Below, piece after piece: positions 1 through 5,582 of a stretch of DNA of 9,008 nucleotides. Position 1 is the first letter of the stretch, and each line of letters starts with the position of its first letter. The position numbers were made by a program, and so were the translations under genes. The notes below the pieces were generated by a model, which worked only from the letters and a program-made list of their open reading frames with translations, was not told the origin of the DNA and made no database searches. The stretch is from Dysgonamonadaceae bacterium (GTDB lineage: Bacteria; Bacteroidota; Bacteroidia; Bacteroidales; Azobacteroidaceae): NCBI GenBank assembly GCA_031255425.1, contig JAIRSN010000253.1, positions 1 to 9,008 on the forward strand, written 5' to 3'.

Positions 1-114
1 GAATTCAGTTGGAAAGTTATCGTCGCCCCGGGGCGACGTCGTGAATTCAGTTGGAAAGTTATCGTCGCCCCGGGGCGACGTCGTAAATTCAGTTGGAAAG
101 TTACCGTCGCTCTG
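1..114. repeat. 42-bp tandem repeat with internal palindrome (array cut by window edge)
   Basis: Two identical 42-bp units lie at 1-42 and 43-84, followed by a degenerate third unit from 85 that matches for its first 19 bases apart from the first base, has one further change, and loses similarity around 110-114. Each full unit contains a perfect 18-bp palindrome, CGTCGCCCCGGGGCGACG, at 21-38 and 63-80. The third unit keeps only its left edge (CGTCGC). There is no spacer between units, so this is not a CRISPR array. The period is a multiple of three, so four of the six frames stay open through the repeat and coding potential cannot be judged from openness alone. The array continues an unknown distance to the left. 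It could be a non-coding minisatellite, a palindromic repeat family of this genome, or repeats inside the 3' end of a gene. Confidence 0.93.
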
Positions 115-123
115 AAAAAATAA
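1..123 (+). CDS. Possible 3' end of an upstream gene made of 14-residue repeats (doubtful)
   Basis: Frame 1 is open from the window edge to a TAA at 121-123. It would encode two copies of EFSWKVIVAPGRRR and then a diverged last copy, KFSWKVTVALKK, ending at the stop. In favour: the frame is open, the period keeps the frame, and the last unit diverges just before the stop, as a true C-terminus might. Against: frame 2 is also open until a TGA at 113-115, two reverse frames are open through the repeat, the peptide resembles no domain I know, and the DNA palindrome is a simpler explanation for the conservation. No start codon is visible. Treat this as an open question, not as an established gene. 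Confidence 0.2.
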   Translation, partial: EFSWKVIVAPGRRREFSWKVIVAPGRRRKFSWKVTVALKK

Positions 124-319
124 TTTAAACACATTAAAAAAATGATTTCCGACACGAGGCAAAAGTGCTATTCTTTGTTGCTGCACGACTGGGATTGCCG
201 TCCGGTGGAAGTTAAAAGAAATTTTTTTGGTGCTGCTTTTCATCGTTACAGAGTATTTTTATCTTTTAATGTCAATTCCGCACAAAAACAAGCAGATTTT
301 TCTTTAAAACAAATAATTG
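124..319. other. AT-rich stretch with no recognisable gene
   Basis: This stretch between the repeat array and the hairpin at 320 shows no gene I can support. An 85-codon reading frame (142-399, + strand) crosses it, but its peptide resembles no family I know. The frame also runs straight through the terminator-like hairpin at 320-345, which argues against its being translated. Several A and T homopolymer runs are present. I see no good TAnnTTTG box on either strand and no tRNA-like fold. Confidence 0.5.
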
Positions 320-345
320 GCGGCTGCGGCGCAGCCGCTTTTATA
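320..345 (+). terminator. Intrinsic terminator-like hairpin upstream of glgB
   Basis: GCGGCTGC (320-327) pairs perfectly with GCAGCCGC (331-338) across a GGC loop. The stem is followed directly by TTTTATAATTT on the + strand. A GC-rich 8-bp stem with a T-run is the classic rho-independent layout. It would end a transcript coming from the left before the glgB promoter. No U-tract follows the stem on the opposite strand, so it appears to work in the + direction only. Confidence 0.6.
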
Positions 346-466
346 ATTTGGGGAAGCATAGGATACGGCATTGTGCGTTTTATTATTCATTATATATAGG
401 TATAAGATGATGATAATCCGCAGCCAAACCGATACACCGTATTCTTTAAAATTATAAAAGCGGCTG
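332..466. repeat. 18-bp perfect inverted repeat pair (332-349 and 449-466)
   Basis: CAGCCGCTTTTATAATTT at 332-349 is the exact reverse complement of 449-466. Similarity continues imperfectly for about six more bases inward on the first copy (326-331) and outward on the second (467-472), four of the six matching. The left copy is the 3' arm and T-run of the hairpin at 320-345. Both copies are also preceded on the + strand by TCTTTAAAA (301-309 and 443-451). The pair could be two diverged copies of a small palindromic element in opposite orientation, or a duplicated terminator. The right copy on its own forms only a very weak hairpin on the - strand. Confidence 0.8.
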
Positions 467-492
467 AGCCTCTAAATATAAAATTTTTCGTT

Positions 493-500
493 TACCTTTG
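493..500 (+). promoter_or_regulatory. Candidate glgB promoter, Bacteroidota -7 box
   Basis: TACCTTTG is an exact match to the Bacteroidota primary sigma factor -7 consensus TAnnTTTG. It lies 42 bp before the glgB start, which would give a leader of roughly 35 nt. I do not see a good -33 TTTG at the expected 19-21 bp upstream; the region there is CT-rich and then AT-rich. Confidence 0.6.
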
Positions 501-542
501 TGTTTTATCTTCATATCCATTTATATTTAAAACACAAAAACA

Positions 543-2552
543 GTGAAGCCTTTAGAATTAATCCGGAACGACCCCTGGCTTGAGCCCTACCGTCCGGCTA
601 TCGAGGACCGGTACGCCGGTTTCCTCCAAAAAGAAAAGGAGTTGACCCAAAACGGGGAAAGACGCTTGAGTGATTTTGCGTCCGGGCACCACTATTTCGG
701 TTTGCACCCGGCGGATTCCGGGTGGACGTTCCGCGAGTGGGCGCCCCATGCCACCGGAATCTACCTGACGGGCGATTTCAACCAGTGGCGCGAACAACCG
801 GAATACCGGCTCCGCCGACTCGAACACGGTATCTGGGAAATCCTCCTGCCGCCGGAAGCGCTTCGCCACGGAGACCGCTATAAACTGAAAGTCTATTGGG
901 ACGGCGGCGCCGGCGAACGGATTCCCGCCTGGGCGCAGCGGGTGGTGCAGGACGAAAACACGCTCGTTTTCAGCGCGCAGGTCTGGCATCATCCCGAAAC
1001 CGCCTATCAATACAAGGTGAAACAATTCACGCCCAACGTCCGGCCGCTTCTTATCTACGAATGTCATGTCGGCATGGCGACCGGCGAGGAAAAAGTGGGT
1101 ACTTACAGGGAATTTACGCAGCAGGTGTTGCCCCGGATCAAGGACGGCGGCTACAACGCCATCCAGATTATGGCGATTCAGGAACATCCCTACTACGGTT
1201 CCTTCGGTTACCACGTGTCCAGCTTTTTCGCCGCCTCGTCGCGCTTCGGAACGCCCGACGACCTGAAGGAATTGATTGATACCGCCCACTCGATGGGCAT
1301 CGCCGTCATCATGGACCTGGTGCATTCGCACGCCGTGAAAAACGAAGTCGAGGGACTTGGGCGGTTCGACGGTTCGTACGACCAGTACTTCTACGGCGAC
1401 CACCGGCGGGAACACCCGGCTTGGGATTCGCTCTGCTTCAATTATGAGCGGAACGAGGTGCTGCACGTCCTGCTGTCCAACTGCCGGTTTTGGCTGGAGG
1501 AATACCGCTTCGACGGCTTCCGTTTCGACGGCGTGACGTCGATGATCTACCACAGCCACGGCCTGGGCGAGGCGTTCGGCAGTTACGACAACTACTACAA
1601 CCTCAACCAGAACACCGACGCCATCTGTTACCTTACGCTGGCGAACCGGCTGATTCACGAGGTAAACGCAAACGCCATCACCATCGCGGAGGAGGTGAGC
1701 GGGATGCCCGGACTGGCGGTTCCGGTAGACCGGGGCGGCTACGGATTCGACTACCGGATGGCGATGAACATCCCCGATTACTGGATCAAAATCATCAAGG
1801 AAAAGAAAGACCAGGACTGGCATCCTTCCGGAATCTGGTGGGAGGTGACCAACCGGCGCGCCGACGAAAAGACCATCAGCTACGCGGAAAGCCACGACCA
1901 GGCGCTGGTGGGCGACAAAACCATCATCTTTCGCCTGATCGACGCCGAGATGTACTGGCACATGACGGTGGGCGACCACCACCTCGCCGTCGACCGGGGA
2001 ATCGCCCTGCACAAAATGATCCGGCTGGTCACCGCGGCAACCGTCAACGGCGGCTACCTGAACTTTATGGGGAATGAATTCGGGCATCCGGAATGGATCG
2101 ATTTCCCGCGGCAAGACAACGGCTGGTCGTACAAATACGCCCGCCGGCAATGGAACTTAGTCGACAATCCGGACCTGAAATACAAATACCTGGGCGCCTT
2201 CGACCGGGCGATGATCCGCCTGGTGGGAAGCGCCGGGAATTTCCAGGCGATCCCCCTCCAAAAGGTGTGGGACAGCGACGGAGACCAGGTCCTGGCGTTC
2301 CGCCGCGGCGAGTGGCTGTTTGTTTTCAATTTCAGCCCGGAGCGCTCGTTTACCGGTTACGGTTTCCTGGTTCCTCCGGGGAAATACCAAACCGTTCTCA
2401 ACACGGATCATCCGCAATTCGGCGGCTTCGGGCTCGCCGATGATTCCGTCGAACATTTCACCACCGGCGATCCGCTTTACGAAAAAGAAAAAAAGGAATG
2501 GCTGAAACTGTACCTGCCGGCAAGAACCGCCGTTGTATTGAAAAGAGTATAA
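543..2552 (+). CDS. glgB: 1,4-alpha-glucan branching enzyme (GH13)
   Basis: Cytoplasmic enzyme that cuts alpha-1,4-glucan chains and rejoins the piece through an alpha-1,6 bond, making the branches of glycogen. The 669-residue protein has an N-terminal CBM48-type module (about residues 58-145, with FREWAPHATGIYLTGDFNQW at 63-82), then the GH13 (beta/alpha)8 barrel and a C-terminal beta domain (about 565-669). The conserved GH13 regions are visible: DLVHSH at 258-263, GFRFDG with the predicted nucleophile D329, TIAEEVSG with the predicted acid/base E383, and ESHDQ with the transition-state Asp D452. The HSH, AEEVSGMP and ESHDQALVGDK signatures and the short length fit the eukaryotic-like GH13_8 branching enzymes found in Bacteroidales better than the longer GH13_9 type of E. 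coli. The start is GTG: an in-frame TAA at 528-530 leaves no upstream ATG, and MKPLELIRNDPWLEPY matches my memory of the family N-terminus. manA follows after 20 bp. Confidence 0.96.
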   Translation: MKPLELIRNDPWLEPYRPAIEDRYAGFLQKEKELTQNGERRLSDFASGHHYFGLHPADSGWTFREWAPHATGIYLTGDFNQWREQPEYRLRRLEHGIWEILLPPEALRHGDRYKLKVYWDGGAGERIPAWAQRVVQDENTLVFSAQVWHHPETAYQYKVKQFTPNVRPLLIYECHVGMATGEEKVGTYREFTQQVLPRIKDGGYNAIQIMAIQEHPYYGSFGYHVSSFFAASSRFGTPDDLKELIDTAHSMGIAVIMDLVHSHAVKNEVEGLGRFDGSYDQYFYGDHRREHPAWDSLCFNYERNEVLHVLLSNCRFWLEEYRFDGFRFDGVTSMIYHSHGLGEAFGSYDNYYNLNQNTDAICYLTLANRLIHEVNANAITIAEEVSGMPGLAVPVDRGGYGFDYRMAMNIPDYWIKIIKEKKDQDWHPSGIWWEVTNRRADEKTISYAESHDQALVGDKTIIFRLIDAEMYWHMTVGDHHLAVDRGIALHKMIRLVTAATVNGGYLNFMGNEFGHPEWIDFPRQDNGWSYKYARRQWNLVDNPDLKYKYLGAFDRAMIRLVGSAGNFQAIPLQKVWDSDGDQVLAFRRGEWLFVFNFSPERSFTGYGFLVPPGKYQTVLNTDHPQFGGFGLADDSVEHFTTGDPLYEKEKKEWLKLYLPARTAVVLKRV

Positions 2553-2572
2553 ATCATAAAAACAAAATCACC

Positions 2573-3544
2573 GTGTATCCACTCAAATTCGAACCCCTGT
2601 TAAAATCCGTCCTCTGGGGAGGGGACGCCATCTGTCCGTTCAAAAACATACACCCGCAACAGTCCGGAATCGGCGAAAGCTGGGAAATCTCCGGCGTCCC
2701 CGGCGACGTATCCATTGTGTCCAACGGCGATTTAAAGGGGAAATCCCTGGCCGAACTCCTCGAAACCGGCGGCGAACGCTTGGTGGGCAAGCCGGTGTTC
2801 GAACGTTTCGGCACGACCTTCCCGTTGTTAATCAAATTTATCGACGCCCGGCAAGCGCTTTCCATCCAGGTACATCCGGACGATGCGCTGGCGGGCAAAC
2901 GGCATCATTCTTTCGGGAAAACGGAGATGTGGTACGTGGTCAAAGCGGCGAAAGACGCCTTCCTTTATTCCGGCTTCCAAAAAGAGATGGATGCGGAAAC
3001 GTATGTGCAAAGCCTGAAAGACGATTCGTTTATGCAATACCTGCAAAGACACACGGTCCGGGCGGGGGATGTTTTCTTCCTGCCCGCCGGCCGCGTACAC
3101 GCCATCGGCGCGGGGTGTTTCATTGCGGAAATCCAGCAAACATCCAACATCACGTACCGGATTTACGACTACAACCGGACGGATGCAAACGGGAACCCGC
3201 GCGAACTGCACACGGAGCTGGCAAAGGATGCCATTGATTACAGGGTGTATCCCAACTATAAAACGGACTACGCCTCTTCCGGAGAAAACAGGGAATTGGT
3301 TCGCTGTCCCTATTTCACCACTTATTTGATTGAAGGAAAGAAGGGAACCCTCCTTCACCGGCAGCACCGGGATACCTTTGTGATCTATATTTGTTTGTCG
3401 GGAAAGTTGAAGTTGACGGATGCCGGGAATCATTCCATCGAACTGCGGCAGGGAGAAACGGTGTTGGTTCCGGCGGAAACCGGCGGGCGCATTGCCTTGC
3501 AGCCGGAGGAAGACTGCCGGTTACTGGAAACGTACATCTCCTGA
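2573..3544 (+). CDS. manA: Class I mannose-6-phosphate isomerase
   Basis: Interconverts mannose-6-phosphate and fructose-6-phosphate in the cytoplasm, linking mannose use and GDP-mannose supply to glycolysis. I place the start at the GTG at 2573, giving 323 residues beginning (M)YPLKFEPLLKSVLWGG, the usual N-terminus of the short bacterial type I enzymes. The same frame is open from an ATG at 2498, but those 25 extra codons lie inside the end of glgB and look like out-of-frame glgB sequence. Predicted zinc ligands from the cupin motifs are Q99 and H101 (SIQVHPDD), E118 (GKTEMWYV) and H176 (FLPAGRVHAIGAG). R196 in NITYRIYDYNR is the expected catalytic arginine. No Shine-Dalgarno sequence is visible; the leader is A-rich. 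It lies 20 bp after glgB on the same strand and probably shares its transcript. It converges on the gldB-like gene with one base between the stop codons. Confidence 0.94.
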   Translation: MYPLKFEPLLKSVLWGGDAICPFKNIHPQQSGIGESWEISGVPGDVSIVSNGDLKGKSLAELLETGGERLVGKPVFERFGTTFPLLIKFIDARQALSIQVHPDDALAGKRHHSFGKTEMWYVVKAAKDAFLYSGFQKEMDAETYVQSLKDDSFMQYLQRHTVRAGDVFFLPAGRVHAIGAGCFIAEIQQTSNITYRIYDYNRTDANGNPRELHTELAKDAIDYRVYPNYKTDYASSGENRELVRCPYFTTYLIEGKKGTLLHRQHRDTFVIYICLSGKLKLTDAGNHSIELRQGETVLVPAETGGRIALQPEEDCRLLETYIS

Positions 3545-3545
3545 A

Positions 3546-4544
3546 CTACCGGCTTTTATCCGGGTGATACTTCGATAATTTCAGCAATTCCCTGTAATCC
3601 GTCAGGCGCATCAGTTCCGGCAGTCCGGTTCCGGGATGATTTTTCATGTACGAAGCGACGATCCGGTACCCCAGCCAGATACCCACCCTGCCCGGCGACT
3701 CCACCGGCAACGAAGCCGTGTGAGGCGCCTCCTTCAGGTATTGCGAAGCGGTCACATAATCGGAGCGGAAGAGGTGTTGGTTCTCCAGCACCGTTTTCCA
3801 TATCCGGGATTGATGCGTCAGGCACCAGGTGTACTGTTCCTCGTTGTAAGCCACCCATTCCCAGGCATTCCGGTCCGGAAGAAACTGCGACAGCAAATAC
3901 CGCAACTTCCCCTCATAGAGCATCCGGTCTAACAGGACGTCTTCGTTGCCTTCAAACGGAAGATTCGCCATCAGAAACCCCAGGAGGTAATCGGGCACCA
4001 TCCGGTCCGGCGACATCTGTTGCCGCTGGTAGGCGTAAAAGAAGTCCTGGTAAAGCGGATAATCCGCCCCCAGGTATTTATCCGCCGACAAAGACAGGAT
4101 TTCGTCGGTAACAATCACATTCTGGTTCAATCCCGAAACATGCAGGTAAACCGCCGGCGGTTTGAGTTGGGGAAAATGCGAGAACAGGCGTTCCATTCCC
4201 TGCGACAGTTCCGCATTGATTTCCGAAATATCGGCAAATTTAGTTTGCTCATCGCGGTATAAAGCGTCGAGCGCCGGTTCGGCAAAGAAAGTCCGCAGCC
4301 GGTCCTGGAAACCGGGCGAATCCGGATGCCCGATCCGGAGGATTTTTTCGCCGTATGCAGGAAAAAAAGCCTTGCTGCAGGAGTCCGGTATTTCACGGTC
4401 GCCGGGCTGCGTCAGGTAGCGGTACAGGTAATTATCAAACCGGATGATTTGTAAGCCGGGATGGGATTCGCTGTACATTTTCCGGTTGGAACAACTGAGC
4501 AGCAGGAGGCAAAAAAGCGCGCAAAAAAAAGTCCGGATATTCAT
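3546..4544 (-). CDS. GldB-like lipoprotein
   Basis: Predicted lipoprotein of 332 residues related to the gliding-motility lipoprotein GldB of Bacteroidota. The signal peptide ends in a lipobox LLSC with the lipidated cysteine at C18; after export the protein would sit at an outer or inner membrane face in the periplasm. Family-like segments are PAVYLHVSGLNQNVIVTDE (about 130-148), DKYLGADYPLYQ (155-166), DRMLYEGKLRYLL (206-218), YNEEQYTWC (233-241), APHT (273-276) and SPGRVGIWLGYRIVASYM (283-300), closing with LSKYHPDK. GldB is required for gliding in Flavobacterium, but relatives occur in non-gliding Bacteroidales, so the name should not be read as evidence of motility. It is the last gene of the greA-HIT-gldB operon and starts inside an ATGA overlap with the HIT gene. 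No gldC follows; manA converges instead. The family call rests on motif recall, so confidence is good but not complete. Confidence 0.85.
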   Translation of the reverse strand: MNIRTFFCALFCLLLLSCSNRKMYSESHPGLQIIRFDNYLYRYLTQPGDREIPDSCSKAFFPAYGEKILRIGHPDSPGFQDRLRTFFAEPALDALYRDEQTKFADISEINAELSQGMERLFSHFPQLKPPAVYLHVSGLNQNVIVTDEILSLSADKYLGADYPLYQDFFYAYQRQQMSPDRMVPDYLLGFLMANLPFEGNEDVLLDRMLYEGKLRYLLSQFLPDRNAWEWVAYNEEQYTWCLTHQSRIWKTVLENQHLFRSDYVTASQYLKEAPHTASLPVESPGRVGIWLGYRIVASYMKNHPGTGLPELMRLTDYRELLKLSKYHPDKSR

Positions 4545-4933
4545 ACGTAAGCATTCGCTATCAATCGCGCGGTTTCTTCAAACGCTTGGGGTGTCAATTC
4601 TTTTCGCGGGCCATTAAACGAACAGTCCGACTCTTTGTTGATGGGAATCAAGTGGATATGGGCATGAGGCACTTCCAGTCCGATAACCGTTACGGCTATT
4701 CTTTTGCAAGCAATCACTTCTTTCATGGCGTGCGCCAATCTTTTGGAAAACAGGATCATGCCGGACAGGGTGTCGTCGTCCAGGTCGAAAAGATAGTCGG
4801 TTTCCTTTTTCGGCACCACCAGCACGTGTCCTTGTGCCACCGGGTGAATGTCCAGAAAAGCGTAAAAACGTTCGTCCTCGGCTACTTTATAGGAAGGAAT
4901 TTCACCGTTTATAATTTTACGGAAGATGCTCAT
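4541..4933 (-). CDS. HIT (histidine triad) family nucleotide-binding protein
   Basis: Small cytoplasmic protein of 130 residues in the histidine-triad superfamily. Most bacterial members hydrolyse nucleoside phosphoramidates or adenylylated intermediates; the exact substrate cannot be told from sequence. The N-terminus MSIFRKIINGEIPSYKV is typical of the HINT/HIT branch. AFLDIHPVAQGHVLVVPKK (25-43) is the conserved core strand-turn-strand. The catalytic triad motif is H90-A-H92-I-H94-L-I. The gene is the middle member of an operon: its ATG overlaps the greA stop by four bases (ATGA at 4930-4933), and its own stop overlaps the next ATG in the same way (4541-4544). This suggests translational coupling across all three genes. 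Confidence 0.94.
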   Translation of the reverse strand: MSIFRKIINGEIPSYKVAEDERFYAFLDIHPVAQGHVLVVPKKETDYLFDLDDDTLSGMILFSKRLAHAMKEVIACKRIAVTVIGLEVPHAHIHLIPINKESDCSFNGPRKELTPQAFEETARLIANAYV

Positions 4934-5400
4934 AGCGAAATGTTCATGATTTCAAACGACAGGATGCCCGAAGGAACTTTTATGTCTACGATTTCGCCGA
5001 CTTTCCTGCCCATCAATCCTTTCCCGATGGGCGTATTGATGGCAATCTTGCCGGTTTTCAAATCCGTTTCGCTCTCCGATACCAGCGTGTAGACCACTTC
5101 CTGGTTTGTCTTGGTGTTCCGGATCGTCACCTTGTTCAGGATTTGCACGCTGTCGGTCGAAATCCGGCTTTCATCAATCAGGCGCACATTCGAAATCAAG
5201 GTTTTCAACTGCGCGATCTTACTTTCCAAAATGCCTTGCGCCTCTTTCGCTGCGTCATACTCTGCATTTTCGGATAAATCACCCTTGTCCCGCGCTTCGG
5301 CTATCTGCCTTGTTATTGCCGGGCGTTTTTCGGATTCCAAATAGTTTACTTCTTCCAGCAACTTATTGTATCCCTCTTTAGTCATGTAGCTTATAGCCAT
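4930..5400 (-). CDS. greA: Transcription elongation factor GreA
   Basis: Binds the RNA polymerase secondary channel and stimulates cleavage of backtracked nascent RNA, rescuing stalled complexes. The 156-residue protein has the two expected parts. The first is an N-terminal antiparallel coiled coil (about 1-78) with the tip motif EARDKGDLSENAEYDAAKE (35-53), including acidic D41 and E44, which fall at the same positions as in E. coli GreA. The second is a C-terminal FKBP-like domain (about 84-156) with LVSESETDLKTGKIAINTPIG and GLMGRKVGEIVDIKVPSG. The start MAISYMTKEGYNKL follows the family norm, in which a second Met sits at residue 6. A promoter match and a terminator-like hairpin lie upstream in the leader, and a HIT gene overlaps its stop. 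Confidence 0.97.
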   Translation of the reverse strand: MAISYMTKEGYNKLLEEVNYLESEKRPAITRQIAEARDKGDLSENAEYDAAKEAQGILESKIAQLKTLISNVRLIDESRISTDSVQILNKVTIRNTKTNQEVVYTLVSESETDLKTGKIAINTPIGKGLMGRKVGEIVDIKVPSGILSFEIMNISL

Positions 5401-5449
5401 AATTTTCTGTTATTAAATGAATTATATACCGTGCTTTTCGTAACGCAAA

Positions 5450-5486
5450 TAAAAAGAATTCCGACCAACAGATCGGAACTCTCCTT
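5450..5486 (-). terminator. Hairpin with T-run in the greA leader (terminator or attenuator)
   Basis: Read on the - strand, TTCCGA (5478-5473) pairs with TCGGAA (5464-5459) across an 8-nt loop. The pairing extends through a G-U wobble and AGA/TCT to about ten pairs. It is followed by TTTTTATTTG, the classic intrinsic-terminator arrangement. It lies about 100 bp beyond the stop of the upstream lipoprotein gene but also downstream of the strong promoter match at 5510-5541, so it falls inside the predicted greA leader, ending about 50 nt before the ATG. It could end the upstream transcript, attenuate greA, or do both. Confidence 0.65.
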
Positions 5487-5509
5487 CTCGTCTTCTCTAA
5501 ACAGTATTA

Positions 5510-5541
5510 CAAAAGTAAATAACTTTTACACAAAAGGCAAA
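5510..5541 (-). promoter_or_regulatory. Candidate promoter of the greA operon
   Basis: On the - strand, TTTG (5541-5538) is followed after exactly 20 bases by TACTTTTG (5517-5510). This matches both halves of the Bacteroidota promoter consensus (TTTG, 19-21 bp, TAnnTTTG). The expected transcription start near 5503-5505 would give a leader of roughly 100 nt. It is the best-matching promoter in the window. Confidence 0.72.
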
Positions 5542-5547
5542 TTCCTG

Positions 5548-5567
5548 TTTATGTTTTATAACATAAA
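5548..5567. repeat. AT-rich 8-bp inverted repeat upstream of the greA promoter
   Basis: TTTATGTT (5548-5555) and AACATAAA (5560-5567) are exact reverse complements separated by TTAT. The element sits between the stop of the lipoprotein gene and the -33 box of the greA promoter. It lacks a U-tract on either side and is AT-rich, so it is a poor terminator. It could be an operator-like site or chance symmetry in AT-rich DNA. Confidence 0.4.
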
Positions 5568-5582
5568 ATCCGTTTCTTTTGT

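Noticed and set aside
1..114. CRISPR array at the left edge
   Set aside because: The repeats abut directly with no variable spacers, and no cas gene is visible.
142..399. 85-codon open frame on the + strand beginning MISDTRQKCYSLLLHD
   Set aside because: No resemblance to any family I know. It runs through the GC-rich terminator-like hairpin at 320-345, which produces its GGCGAAA segment, and lacks a convincing promoter or ribosome binding context.
558..2150. Long antisense open frame (530 codons) on the - strand inside glgB
   Set aside because: It lies wholly within a gene whose conserved catalytic motifs fix the coding strand. Its peptide is rich in V, R and P as expected from antisense of GC-rich codons, and it has no domain.
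2498..2572. Upstream ATG start for manA giving a 348-residue protein
   Set aside because: The 25 extra codons lie mostly inside the 3' end of glgB in another frame, and type I isomerases of this size begin at YPLKFEP, matching the GTG at 2573.
3516..3557. Possible manA terminator: GCCGGT (3516-3521) with ACCGGC (3548-3553) followed by TTTT
   Set aside because: Only six pairs closing a 26-nt loop with no clear inner stem, overlapping both convergent coding ends. Too weak to annotate.
5446..5453. Alternative greA -7 box TTTATTTG on the - strand, downstream of the hairpin
   Set aside because: Misses the conserved TA at the start of the box and has no -33 partner at the right distance. The match at 5510-5541 is much better.
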